A stretch of 17,302 nt of DNA from Haloarculaceae archaeon (GCA_018609945.1 JAHENO010000092.1:1-17302); one strand, 5' to 3'. Positions 7,554-14,738 are shown, numbered from the stretch's first letter. The notes: generated by a model from the sequence alone, not told the origin. A program made the numbers and translations.

Positions 7554-8678
7554 TCAGAACGGTTCCTGTCCGCGCCGGAGGGCGAGCGCGGCGCCGTAGT
7601 CGGCCCGGGAGACGACCCCGACCAGCGACCCGTCGCGTTCGACCAGCGCGACCTCCGAGCGCACCGAGTCGAGTTCGACGAGGCCGTCGAAGGCACCCGT
7701 CGTCGCGTCGAGGCGGGGCAGGTCCGTCGTGGCGAGGTCGGCGACGGTCCTGGACCCGTACTCGTCCGGCGAGATTCCACGGAGACTGTCGGCAGTGATC
7801 GCGCCGACGACTCGGCCATCCGAATCGAGGACGGGCAACTCCGAGCGTCGCGAGCCGAGCAGCCGCCCGAGCAACTCGCGGGCGGGTGTCGTGCCGGCCA
7901 CTCCCTCGGTGTTTGCGAGGTCGCCAACGGTCAGTCCCTCCAGGAGGTCGCCCACGATGACGGTCCGAGATTCGCCGCTCGCAGCGGCGTAGATGAACAG
8001 CGCGAGCAAGAAGAGCAGGGGGCTGAACGCGAGGACGCCCACGACGGCAAAGAGGACGGCGAAGCCGGTCCCGACGCGGGCGGCGGTCCGCGTGGCGCTG
8101 GCGTAGGGGCGGTTGCGGGCGAGCAGCGCCCGCAGCACCCGCCCGCCGTCCATCGGGAACGCCGGCAGCATGTTGAACACCGTGAGGACGACGTTGGTGA
8201 CGGCCAGCCAGCCCACGACGAACACGACCACCGGCAGGCCCGAGGGGATGACGTAGAGGCTGGCGAGACAGACCGCCGCGACCAGCACGCTCGCCGCGGG
8301 GCCGGCGACCGCGATCCAGAACTCGCGGTCCCACTCGCGGGGCACCGAGGACAGCGAGGCCAGGCCGCCGAGGATCCACAGCGTGATCGACTGGACCTCG
8401 ATGCCGTACCGCATCGCGACCCACGCGTGGCCGAGTTCGTGGATGGCGACGCTGACGAACAGCCCGACGGCCGCCAGCACGCCGATGGTCCAGCGTGACT
8501 CGGCGGCCAGCGCGGCCGGGTCGATGGTGACCGGCGCCAGCCCCTCGATGATGTCGGCGTAGACGGCGATCTGTGCGCCACTCCCGATGAGCCACGCGAG
8601 GATCGGGAGAAAGACCAGCAACGAGATGTTGACCCGGATCGGGATGCCCCAGACGCGTCCGAGCGTGTAGTTTCGCAT
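7554..8678 (-). CDS. Site-2 protease family metallopeptidase with two CBS domains, 374 aa
   Basis: An intramembrane zinc protease of the M50/S2P family. The zinc-binding HELGH lies at residues 80-84 in the helix SVAIHELGHAW. The third ligand is in FPMDGGRVL (D177), the usual S2P partner motif. About six hydrophobic segments cover residues 12-230. The C-terminal part (about 245-374) holds two CBS motifs, with SELPVLDSDGRVVGAITADSL and SLVGVVSRADYGAAL as their end strands; these usually bind adenine nucleotides and would sit in the cytoplasm. The N-terminus MRNYTLGRVWGIPIRVN is typical of haloarchaeal members. The frame is open far upstream, but ATG 8678 gives the family start and lies 27 bases from a TATA-like box. 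It is divergent from the HalX regulator gene. The natural substrate, possibly a membrane-bound regulator, is unknown. Confidence 0.9.
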   Translation of the reverse strand: MRNYTLGRVWGIPIRVNISLLVFLPILAWLIGSGAQIAVYADIIEGLAPVTIDPAALAAESRWTIGVLAAVGLFVSVAIHELGHAWVAMRYGIEVQSITLWILGGLASLSSVPREWDREFWIAVAGPAASVLVAAVCLASLYVIPSGLPVVVFVVGWLAVTNVVLTVFNMLPAFPMDGGRVLRALLARNRPYASATRTAARVGTGFAVLFAVVGVLAFSPLLFLLALFIYAAASGESRTVIVGDLLEGLTVGDLANTEGVAGTTPARELLGRLLGSRRSELPVLDSDGRVVGAITADSLRGISPDEYGSRTVADLATTDLPRLDATTGAFDGLVELDSVRSEVALVERDGSLVGVVSRADYGAALALRRGQEPF

Positions 8679-8701
8679 CGGGCCGGGATTCGGTCGCGTC
8701 A

Positions 8702-8710
8702 GGTAAATAC
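8702..8710 (-). promoter_or_regulatory. TATA box of the S2P gene
   Basis: GTATTTACC on the minus strand is centred about 27-28 bases before ATG 8678, fitting a leaderless transcript. It shares the 114-base divergent gap with the HalX regulator promoter. Confidence 0.5.
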
Positions 8711-8736
8711 TGATGCATCTATCCCCGTTCCAAGCA

Positions 8737-8756
8737 CTCCCGGACATATTCGGGAG
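8737..8756. repeat. Inverted repeat between divergent promoters
   Basis: CTCCCG (8737-8742) and CGGGAG (8751-8756) form a perfect 6-base inverted repeat around the 8-base spacer GACATATT. It lies just before the HalX regulator TATA box and about 27 bases upstream of the S2P TATA box. The position suits an operator for a dimeric regulator acting on one or both genes, though binding is only inferred. Confidence 0.4.
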
Positions 8757-8760
8757 CGAG

Positions 8761-8769
8761 AATTTATTA
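8761..8769 (+). promoter_or_regulatory. TATA box of the HalX response regulator gene
   Basis: AATTTATTA is centred about 28 bases before the GTG start at 8793, consistent with a leaderless message. It helps justify the GTG start, since no nearby in-frame ATG gives a sensible N-terminus. Confidence 0.55.
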
Positions 8770-8792
8770 CCGTCCAGGTCGGCAGTTGCGGT

Positions 8793-9365
8793 GTGGCAGG
8801 GAGTGACACCCCGACGGTTCTCGTCGTGGACGACGAACCCGACGTCGCAGACGTCTATGCGTTGCGCCTGAGCGGCGCCTACGAGACGCGGACCGCCTAC
8901 GGTGGCGCGGAGGCCCTGGAGGAACTCTCCGAGGACGTCGACGTGGTCTTGCTCGACCGGCGGATGCCGGACGTCGACGGCGACGAGGTGCTCGACTGCA
9001 TTCGGGAGGACGGCTACGAGTGCCGCGTCATCATGCTGACCGCGGTCGATCCGGGGCTGGACATCGTCGAGATGGACTTCGACGACTACCTCTGCAAACC
9101 GGCCGAGAAGTCGGATCTCGTCGCCGCCATCGAGCAACAGTTCCGGATCCAGCGGTACGACGACCGCCTCTCCGAGTACCTCGAGGCCACGTCGAAGCTC
9201 GCACTCCTGGAGCAGGAACTCCCGCCCTCGGCGGTCGAAGACAACGAGGAAATCGAGGCGCTGCGCGAACGGGTCGCGGAACTGAAAGCCGGCCTGGACG
9301 AGAGCCTCGCCGATTTCGACGACATCGACACCGCGTTCCGGAAGATTTCCCGGCATCAGCGGTGA
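8793..9365 (+). CDS. Response regulator with HalX domain, 190 aa
   Basis: Residues 8-115 form a complete receiver domain: acidic pair D13/D14 in VVDDEP, phosphoacceptor D55 in VVLLDRRMPD, T83 in IMLTAVD and K102 in CKPAEKSD. The rest (about 118-185) is the helical HalX domain found in haloarchaeal response regulators, with a coiled-coil-like EALRERVAELKAGLDESL. HalX has no known DNA-binding fold, so output is probably through protein contact. Translation starts at GTG 8793 (GTG GCA GGG AGT). No histidine kinase is next to it, so the phosphodonor must be encoded elsewhere. It is transcribed away from the S2P gene and is followed by a non-coding gap. Confidence 0.92.
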   Translation: MAGSDTPTVLVVDDEPDVADVYALRLSGAYETRTAYGGAEALEELSEDVDVVLLDRRMPDVDGDEVLDCIREDGYECRVIMLTAVDPGLDIVEMDFDDYLCKPAEKSDLVAAIEQQFRIQRYDDRLSEYLEATSKLALLEQELPPSAVEDNEEIEALRERVAELKAGLDESLADFDDIDTAFRKISRHQR

Positions 9366-9694
9366 TCGCTATCCCCACCCGAACCTAGACGTCGGTACTC
9401 GCAGGCGTATTAGGTGGTACCCGCAGGCGTATTGGGAGAGACGGTCCAGCGCGGAGCGGCGGCCACGGGAAAGGATGCCGTGGTGTCCATGCACGGCGTG
9501 AGAGGGTGTCCGGTCTGTCGTGTCGGGTTCCGTGGCCGTCGACCGCCCGTGCCTCTGACGGCGAGTCCCCGCTGGTCAGTTATCTCGTCGCGGTGCGACC
9601 GGTCTCGCTTGTGCCGCCACCCGTACTACGTCTGGCTCCGGTAAAGACCTGATTGCTAAGTAACAATACCGGTCCGGTCCGGGGGGCTAATTAT
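9366..9694. other. Non-coding gap of about 330 bases
   Basis: No convincing gene is seen between the HalX regulator and the convergent Bat-like gene. An open frame at 9414-9644 codes for an Arg/Pro-rich protein lacking the acidic bias and codon use of the neighbours. The stretch contains a 22-base tandem repeat (9394-9437), a hairpin CCACGG/CCGTGG at 9463-9483, and a GC-rich GGTCCGGTCCGG motif at 9671-9682 near the end of the Bat-like gene. It may be degraded DNA or hold an untranslated RNA; neither can be shown. Confidence 0.45.
9394..9437 (+). repeat. Two tandem copies of a 22-base repeat
   Basis: Copy one (GGTACTCGCAGGCGTATTAG plus GT) and copy two (GGTACCCGCAGGCGTATTGG plus GA) lie head to tail with a period of 22 bases. 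They differ at four positions, and 12 bases (CGCAGGCGTATT) are fully shared. There are only two copies, so it is not a CRISPR array. It lies about 30 bases after the HalX regulator stop. Confidence 0.7.
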
Positions 9695-12600
9695 CTAGAA
9701 CGGTGGCTCGCCGGTGTCCTCGAAGAGGCTGGCGAACAGGCGGCGCTGGGCCGCCCGGAGGTGGTGGGTCACGGTGGGCTGGGAGACGCCGAGCAGGTCG
9801 GCCAGCTGGGCGCCGGTGGTCTCGCGGGGGGATTCGAAGAACCCGCTCTCGTAGGCAGTCGTGAGCACCTCGCGCTGGCGCTCTGTGAGGTCCGCGTCGA
9901 CCGCCGCCCAGCGGTCCTGGCGGTCCCGGCTGCTCCGGTCGCGGCGGGCGACCAGTTCGACCCCGGGATAGCTCTCCGCGACCCGGCCGAGGAACGCACG
10001 CACGTCACGCTCTGCCGGGAGGGTGACGACCGCGATAGTCTCGTCGGGGTGGGCGACGAGTCTCTCCGGGATCGCCCCGCAGGTCAGCAGCGTCGCCGCG
10101 ACCGTCCGGTCGGTCACGGTCGCCCGGACGCGACCGCTCTCGCCCTCGCCGACCTGGTGGATGGCGTCGACGCCGACGAACTCCGATTCGAGGGCCAGCA
10201 CCGCCTCGCTGTCGGCGCCCGCTGTCCCGAACAGCAGGTGCGTGCGTCCCTCCTCGGTCGGCGCGAGTTCGCGGTACTGGACGGGTTCGCCGGCCAGTCG
10301 CGCCACCGCGTTCACGACGGTGTCGGACCCGGGAACCCGGAGTTCGAGTTCCGTCACACTGTCGGCGAGTACGCCGCGGGCGGTTTCCGTCGTGGCGACG
10401 CCGTAGCCCACGAGTTCGCCCAACTGGGCCAGCGCGTCGGCGACATGCTCGAAGGCGTCGGGCTCGGTCGCGTACGCGCCCGCGACGCCGTAGGTCGTCT
10501 CGCCGCAGACGATGGGGACCGCGACGGCCGACTGGAATCCACGGTCGGCGGCCGCGCGTGCCCAGTCGGCTTCCCGCAGGTGGTCGGTGACGTTCCCGAC
10601 GGCGGTCGGCGACCCGGACGCCGCCGTCGCCGCGACCGGTTCGGTTCCGTCGACCGCCAGCGACACCTCGTCGAGATACCCGCCGTCGCCGGCCCAGACC
10701 CGGGGTTCGACCGTCTCCCCGCCGGGCGTGACGGTGCCGACCCAGGCGAGGGCGACCCCCTCGTCGGCGGTCAGGCGCTCGCAGAACCGTCGTTCGACCT
10801 CCTCGCGGGTGGCCGCACCGACGAGGATGTCGGCGACGTCTATGAAGAGGTCGGTCACGCGAGCGTGTCGCTCGAGCCGGCGGGTCCGGACGGCGAGTTC
10901 CCGCTCGCGTTCGCGGACGTCGGCCCGGCCGGCGACGCGGTCGAGTGCGGTCTCGGCAGTCGCCGCGAGCAATCCCAGCAGGTCGCGGCGGTATCCATCG
11001 AGAACGCCAACCTCGGTGCTCGCCGCGACGAACACGCCGTGCTCACCCAGCGGGTGTACGAACGAACTTCGTGCCGCAGTCTCGGGGTTTGCGACCCGCT
11101 CGGACTCGCTGATGTCGTCGAAGACCTTCGTCTCGCCGGTCATGTAGGCGTGCCAGGTTTCGGAGTCCTCGCGTCCGGGCCCGAACGTGTCTGTCCCGCC
11201 GTAGAAGGCCACCAGCTCCTCGGTCGCGCTGACCGGCGCCAGGACGTTCTCCTCGTCGTCGAACAGGAAGATGCCCACCTCGGGGAGGTCGAGCACCTCG
11301 CTCGCGACGTCGACGACCACGTCACAGACCGCCCGTTCGGTCTCGGTACCGAGCAGGTCCCGCGTCGCCTCGTAGAGCGCGGTCAGCGTTTCCTCGCGCT
11401 CGCGGAGTTCGACGGCGGCGATGGCGTGCCCGACGGTTTCGCCGAGTTCGTCCAGGACTGCGAGTTCCCGCTCGCCGAACGCTCCCGCGTCGCCGGCACA
11501 GACCGACACGACGCCGTAGGTCCGGTCGCCGTAGGTCACGGGCACCGCCGCGACCGACCCTACGCCCGCCTCGCGCAACGGTTCCCGCCACGGGACCGCG
11601 TCCGGGACCTCTTCGACCGCCGTGACAACCTGGGTCTCGCTCGTTTCGAGTGCGCCCAGTGCTGGACTGGTCTCTGCGGTGACGTCTTCGAGTGGCACCA
11701 TCGACTCGATGATCTCCTCGCCGGCGTCCGTCCAGGCCGCGGGGACGAGCGTGTTCTCGCCCTCGTTGCGGAGCGCGATCACGACCTGGTAGCGGCCGGC
11801 CGCGGCCAGTCGCTCGCAGACGGCGGTCTCGATCTCCTCGCGGGTGGTCGCCCCGACCAGCGCCTGGTCGACGTCGCGGATGACGGCGTTGAGCCGGTCC
11901 AGCCGCGCCAGGTCGTCGCGCTGGTCGGCGATCGTGCGCTCGCGCTCGTGGCGCCCGGTGACGTCCCGGCCGATCCCGACCACGCCCGCGAACTCGCCGT
12001 CGTCGGTCAGCCGGGACAGCCGGACGTCCGTCACGCGTCCCTCCTGGCCGGGGTAGTCCAGTTCGAGTTCCGTCCTGTACTCCTCGCGGCGTCCCGCGAC
12101 CAGGTCCGCGAACGGGTCGCCCTCGGCCCGCTCCCGGAGCGTCGCGAGCAGGCGGCTGTGCTCGCCCCGCAACGCCTCGGGCGTCGTGTCGTACAGCTCC
12201 GCCAGCCGGCTGTTGACGATCTGGAACCGGCCGCGCCCGTCGTAGACCGCTGCGGTGTCCCGCGTCGTCTCGACGACACCCTCGTACAGCAGGCGCTCCC
12301 GGCGCTCGACCTCCTCGATCCCCTGCGGGCGGCGATGGTCGGTCGCACGCTCGACGCGGTGACGAACCAGTCGCGGTGGGGCCTCCGCCAGCGAGGACTG
12401 GACGACGTCGGTCGCGCCCGCTGCCAGCGCCGCCGTCACGAACGACTCGTCCGGGTCCGCCGCGAAGGCCACCGCCGGGACTGCCGGGTCGGCCGCCCGG
12501 ACCGCCGAGAGGGCGTCGAGACACCGGTCGGGGTCGACGGCCAGGAGGACACAGTCGACGGGCCCCGTCCGGAGTCGCTCGCCGAGGTCCTCGTCGGCCC

Positions 12601-12712
12601 CCGCGACGGCGACCGACACCCTGCCCTCCTCGAACCCGAGGCGGGTGGCTGCCGTTCCCGCTGGCTCGTCGGTCACGACGAGGACGTCGAGCAGGGACGT
12701 GCGCGTTGTCAT
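9695..12712 (-). CDS. Bat-like sensor and transcriptional regulator (REC-PAS-GAFx3-BAT-HTH_10), 1005 aa
   Basis: A large cytoplasmic one-component regulator. Residues 6-115 resemble a receiver domain, but at the phosphoacceptor position the sequence reads CVLLAVDPD (A58), so phosphorylation is unlikely. A PAS domain follows (about 138-260). Then come three GAF-like modules (about 275-425, 430-595 and 610-770), each opening with a helical segment such as LNAVIRDVDQALVGATTREE or VTDLFIDVADILVGAATREE. A BAT domain spans about 780-935. The C-terminus (942-997) is an HTH_10 domain, LTERQREVLTTAYESGFFES..., with recognition helix SQPTVTHHLRAAQ, as in bacterioopsin activator. HTH_10 proteins control genes in response to light, oxygen or redox state; the signal here is unknown. 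ATG 12712 has GGAGG 8 bases upstream. A 1025-residue open frame on the other strand is antisense to this gene. Confidence 0.9.
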   Translation of the reverse strand: MTTRTSLLDVLVVTDEPAGTAATRLGFEEGRVSVAVAGADEDLGERLRTGPVDCVLLAVDPDRCLDALSAVRAADPAVPAVAFAADPDESFVTAALAAGATDVVQSSLAEAPPRLVRHRVERATDHRRPQGIEEVERRERLLYEGVVETTRDTAAVYDGRGRFQIVNSRLAELYDTTPEALRGEHSRLLATLRERAEGDPFADLVAGRREEYRTELELDYPGQEGRVTDVRLSRLTDDGEFAGVVGIGRDVTGRHERERTIADQRDDLARLDRLNAVIRDVDQALVGATTREEIETAVCERLAAAGRYQVVIALRNEGENTLVPAAWTDAGEEIIESMVPLEDVTAETSPALGALETSETQVVTAVEEVPDAVPWREPLREAGVGSVAAVPVTYGDRTYGVVSVCAGDAGAFGERELAVLDELGETVGHAIAAVELREREETLTALYEATRDLLGTETERAVCDVVVDVASEVLDLPEVGIFLFDDEENVLAPVSATEELVAFYGGTDTFGPGREDSETWHAYMTGETKVFDDISESERVANPETAARSSFVHPLGEHGVFVAASTEVGVLDGYRRDLLGLLAATAETALDRVAGRADVRERERELAVRTRRLERHARVTDLFIDVADILVGAATREEVERRFCERLTADEGVALAWVGTVTPGGETVEPRVWAGDGGYLDEVSLAVDGTEPVAATAASGSPTAVGNVTDHLREADWARAAADRGFQSAVAVPIVCGETTYGVAGAYATEPDAFEHVADALAQLGELVGYGVATTETARGVLADSVTELELRVPGSDTVVNAVARLAGEPVQYRELAPTEEGRTHLLFGTAGADSEAVLALESEFVGVDAIHQVGEGESGRVRATVTDRTVAATLLTCGAIPERLVAHPDETIAVVTLPAERDVRAFLGRVAESYPGVELVARRDRSSRDRQDRWAAVDADLTERQREVLTTAYESGFFESPRETTGAQLADLLGVSQPTVTHHLRAAQRRLFASLFEDTGEPPF

Positions 12713-12720
12713 CTGGACAC

Positions 12721-12725
12721 CCTCC
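12721..12725 (-). promoter_or_regulatory. Shine-Dalgarno site of the Bat-like gene
   Basis: GGAGG on the minus strand lies 8 bases before ATG 12712. It is one of the few canonical ribosome sites in this window and indicates that this message has a 5' leader, unlike most neighbours. Confidence 0.6.
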
Positions 12726-12794
12726 GTTGACGGCGGCAGTGGACACGGGCTGCCGCCACGGTCGACCGTCGGATACCCGACGTACGCCGGCCAG

Positions 12795-12804
12795 GGTATA
12801 ATGG
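12795..12804 (-). promoter_or_regulatory. TATA box of the Bat-like gene
   Basis: CCATTATACC on the minus strand is the only AT-rich box in the gap upstream of this gene. It would start transcription near 12772 and give a leader of about 60 bases, which fits the Shine-Dalgarno site seen before the ATG. Confidence 0.5.
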
Positions 12805-12860
12805 TTTTGGCCCGCTGGACCCCACACCCGTTCGACCGGCGGGCGTGTCCACGTGGTGTA

Positions 12861-13562
12861 CTACACGTCGAGTCGCTGCTGGGCGCGGGCGAGTGCCGCC
12901 TCGTCGCTCTCCCGGACGGCCGTCCCGATGTCCCGGCAGGCGTGGACGAGCCGTTCCGCCTCGACGGGGTCGACGTCGCCGTCCAGGGCCTCCAGGCGCT
13001 TGCGCCTGGCCCGGAGCGCCGAGAGTACCGCGGCCAGGTCCGGTCCCGGTTCCGCGAGGACGCGTCGGAGGTCGGAGACGTAGGCGTCTGTCGCGGCCGC
13101 GACGGCCAACCCGCGATCGGCCCGGAACCCCTCTGGAACCTCCTCCGGCGGCGGGCGCTCGCCGTCCTCGGCCCCGCCGAGCAGCGACAGGAAGTAGCGC
13201 CGGTCTTCCTCGGCGATCCGCAGCGACCGCGAGAGCGTCGTGCCGACCCGCCGGAGTTCCGCCGCGGCGAGGTACGTCTCCCCCAGGGGCTGTAGCTCGC
13301 CGGCGTGAACGAACCCGGCTTTGCGGACGTACTCGGCGGCGGCGTCGGCCGCCCGCTCGGCGACCGTGTCGAGGGGCTCCGCGTCGAGTGTGGCCCGTGC
13401 CCCCGAGAGGTCTAGCTGTGCCGGTCCGGCCGTGTGTTCCGCGCGCTCACCCAGCCCACGGCTGTGGATGCTCCCACACTCCGGGCAGGTGACGCTCCCC
13501 GTCTCGTAGTACGACCACTGCGCCCCACAGGACCGACACTCCCGTCTCCCGCGGATCTTCAT
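12861..13562 (-). CDS. Zinc-ribbon protein, haloarchaeal DUF7117-like, 233 aa
   Basis: The N-terminus MKIRGRRECRSCGAQWSYYE carries a zinc ribbon with paired cysteines C9/C12 and C26/C29 (CRSC...CPEC). The remainder is helical and acidic with many Ala, Arg and Glu residues, and contains no motif with a known catalytic role. The opening ('RGRRECRSCGAQWSYYETGS') matches what I recall of a conserved haloarchaeal family listed as DUF7117; the name is from memory. The ribbon could bind nucleic acid or a protein partner, but function is unknown. ATG 13562 directly precedes the ribbon and lies behind a strong TATA-like box. The gap to the Bat-like gene downstream contains that gene's own promoter, so the two are probably independent. 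Confidence 0.8.
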   Translation of the reverse strand: MKIRGRRECRSCGAQWSYYETGSVTCPECGSIHSRGLGERAEHTAGPAQLDLSGARATLDAEPLDTVAERAADAAAEYVRKAGFVHAGELQPLGETYLAAAELRRVGTTLSRSLRIAEEDRRYFLSLLGGAEDGERPPPEEVPEGFRADRGLAVAAATDAYVSDLRRVLAEPGPDLAAVLSALRARRKRLEALDGDVDPVEAERLVHACRDIGTAVRESDEAALARAQQRLDV

Positions 13563-13581
13563 ACCTGTTACTATGCGCCAA

Positions 13582-13592
13582 CTTATAATAAA
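13582..13592 (-). promoter_or_regulatory. TATA box of the zinc-ribbon gene
   Basis: TTTATTATAAG on the minus strand ends about 20 bases and begins about 30 bases before ATG 13562. It is one of the clearest box A elements in the window and implies a leaderless transcript. Confidence 0.6.
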
Positions 13593-13664
13593 TGCGTGGC
13601 GTCGCTATCCGGACTAATAGCACGACGTGACGGCTTTCGACTGAGTGAAACGTCCAGTCGTTAC

Positions 13665-13674
13665 GCTTAAGTAT
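13665..13674 (+). promoter_or_regulatory. Candidate TATA box for a non-coding RNA
   Basis: GCTTAAGTAT is followed about 25 bases later by the start of a 10-base-pair hairpin at 13695, so the predicted transcription start coincides with the 5' end of a structured region. No protein start follows at a suitable distance. Confidence 0.35.
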
Positions 13675-13694
13675 CTCCCCTCTGTTGTTCCACG

Positions 13695-13795
13695 TGACGC
13701 TTCGCTTGGAGGGCCGAAGCGTCAGCGGGGACCAATTCAGGGCGGCAAGCGTTCGCGCGGATTTTCCCGCGCGTTTCGCTTTCCTTTCCGCTTTT
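13695..13795 (+). ncRNA. Candidate structured small RNA, about 100 nt
   Basis: A perfect 10-base stem (TGACGCTTCG, 13695-13704, with CGAAGCGTCA, 13715-13724) encloses the loop CTTGGAGGGC. It is followed by about 30 bases of single-stranded-looking sequence, a second perfect stem (CGCGCGG, 13754-13760, with CCGCGCG, 13767-13773), and a T-rich tail with TTT, TTT, TTT and TTTT runs from 13774 to 13795. A TATA-like box lies at the right distance upstream. This layout is what a short independent archaeal transcript would show. No tRNA, SRP RNA or RNase P motifs were recognised. Frames crossing it code for basic, unlikely proteins. Strand and ends are inferred. Confidence 0.35.
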
Positions 13796-13825
13796 GCCGA
13801 CCAGACAGCCGTATCGCCGGGTCGA

Positions 13826-14098
13826 TTATCCGATGGACAGCGATCCGTCACCGCCGTTCTCGTCCCACTCGAGTTCGAGTTCGAGGCTCAACTCGCCGGG
13901 CCCGTCGGCTGGCCCCTCGCGTTCTGCCTTCACTTCGAACTCGACTGTCTCCGGGGGGTCCATCGTGATCGACTCCTCGCCAGACTCCAGGGACACCGCG
14001 TCGCCCGCGTCCAGTCTGTCGGCCACGGTCCGCAGGTACGAGGCGACGTCCGCGCGACTGCTGTGTTGCTCGGTTTTGAAAAGTACTGTCTCCGGCAT
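13826..14098 (-). CDS. Amphi-Trp domain protein, 90 aa
   Basis: A small acidic protein beginning MPETVLFKTEQHSSRADVAS and continuing with SYLRTVADRLDAGDAVSL. Its core PETVEFEVKAEREGP and the ending LELELEWDE match the haloarchaeal amphi-Trp domain family, whose members are short and of unknown function. The tryptophan in the LEWDE strand is kept. An in-frame ATG at 14137 would add 13 residues, but it lies upstream of a TATA-like box (14121-14130) correctly placed for ATG 14098, and the family begins at MPE. It is probably monocistronic and divergent from the PadR gene 364 bases away. Confidence 0.88.
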   Translation of the reverse strand: MPETVLFKTEQHSSRADVASYLRTVADRLDAGDAVSLESGEESITMDPPETVEFEVKAEREGPADGPGELSLELELEWDENGGDGSLSIG

Positions 14099-14120
14099 GC
14101 GAGACACTACGTCACCGGCG

Positions 14121-14130
14121 AGCATAAGCG
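14121..14130 (-). promoter_or_regulatory. Candidate TATA box of the amphi-Trp gene
   Basis: CGCTTATGCT on the minus strand is centred about 27 bases before ATG 14098. It supports that start over the upstream in-frame ATG at 14137. Confidence 0.4.
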
Positions 14131-14137
14131 CTCCCAT

Positions 14138-14416
14138 CCTGCTGACAATACTGTGACACCAGTGCCGGAATATGCAGGAAGGTTATTTATTCGAACCGGA
14201 GAGAGCACACACCTCTCGGAGTCCTGAATTGTCACTGTTCCGTCTCTCGTCCGGGCAGCACGCCGCCCGGGACGGTCGGTGTTCCTCGCGCCGAACCGGG
14301 GGAATGCCGACACCGGTCCCCCACATTCGGCCCGTTCTCGGCTGTCCGGCCTCGACGCTTCGAACCGGGCCAGCGGCCCCTGATCGCCCGTGTCTATCGA
14401 GCACATATTCGGGACG
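14138..14416. other. GC-rich non-coding gap with hairpins
   Basis: This stretch between the divergent amphi-Trp and PadR genes holds no believable protein; open frames here are Arg/Pro/Ser rich. It has a TATA-like box, GTTATTTATTC, at 14182-14192 on the plus strand. Downstream lie several short inverted repeats: GTCCGGGC/GCCCGGGAC (about 14250-14274), GGGGG/CCCCC (about 14299-14323) and GGCCCG/CGGGCC (about 14330-14372). A structured transcript or a leader region is possible. CTTCGAACC at 14358-14366 recalls a tRNA T-loop in reverse, but no tRNA cloverleaf can be drawn. Confidence 0.35.
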
Positions 14417-14432
14417 AAATATTTAATAAATT
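14417..14432 (+). promoter_or_regulatory. Promoter/operator region of the PadR gene
   Basis: AAATATTTAATAAATT is strongly AT-rich and includes the palindrome AAATATTT. TTTAATAAA at about 14422-14430 lies some 35 bases before ATG 14463, implying a leader of about 10 bases. Just upstream ATATTC and GAAATAT flank GGGAC as an imperfect inverted repeat (about 14405-14422), a possible site for autoregulation. Confidence 0.5.
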
Positions 14433-14462
14433 AGGACAATAACTCGTACGTAGACTTTACCG

Positions 14463-14738
14463 ATGTACGACCTGACAGGATTCCAGCGTGACCTCCTGTA
14501 CGTCATCGCCGGCAAGGAGGAGCCCCACGGTCTCGCCATCAAGCAGGAACTGGAGGACTACTACGAGAAGGAGATCCACCACGGGCGGCTGTACCCGAAC
14601 CTGGACACGCTCGTCGACAAAGGGCTCGTCGAGAAGGGCCAGCGCGACCGGCGGACGAACTTCTACAGTCTGACCCGCCGCGGCAGCCGCGAGATAGAGG
14701 CGCGCCGCGAGTGGGAGGAACAGTACGTCGACGTCTGA
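14463..14738 (+). CDS. PadR-family transcriptional regulator, 91 aa
   Basis: A minimal winged-helix protein: MYDLTGFQRDLLYVIAGKEE followed by PHGLAIKQELEDYY forms the first helices, and HHGRLYPNLDTLVDKGLVEK is the PadR recognition helix and turn. The wing strand RRTNFYSLTRRG and a short C-terminal helix complete it. Typical PadR proteins carry a longer C-terminal dimerisation region; this one stops at 91 residues, as many haloarchaeal members do. It probably acts as a dimeric repressor, perhaps of its own unit. Its stop codon overlaps the start of the next gene by one base (TGATG), so the two are likely co-translated. No ligand can be predicted. Confidence 0.9.
   Translation: MYDLTGFQRDLLYVIAGKEEPHGLAIKQELEDYYEKEIHHGRLYPNLDTLVDKGLVEKGQRDRRTNFYSLTRRGSREIEARREWEEQYVDV

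Noticed and set aside
9394..9437. Possible CRISPR repeats
   Set aside because: Two adjacent copies with no spacer between them and no cas genes nearby.
9414..9644. Possible 76-residue protein in the gap after the HalX regulator
   Set aside because: Arg, Pro and Cys rich, almost no acidic residues, codon use unlike neighbours, and no ribosome site or well-placed TATA box.
9653..12730. A 1025-residue open frame on the plus strand
   Set aside because: It is antisense to the Bat-like gene, which has clear PAS, GAF, BAT and HTH_10 sequence. Long antisense frames are common in GC-rich haloarchaeal DNA.
13447..13851. Possible basic protein across the candidate small RNA
   Set aside because: Lys/Arg-rich composition not seen in other proteins here, and it overlaps the zinc-ribbon and amphi-Trp genes at its ends.
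14350..14400. Possible tRNA on the minus strand (GGTTCGAAG)
   Set aside because: Only a T-loop-like string is present; no matching T-stem, anticodon arm or acceptor stem could be drawn.
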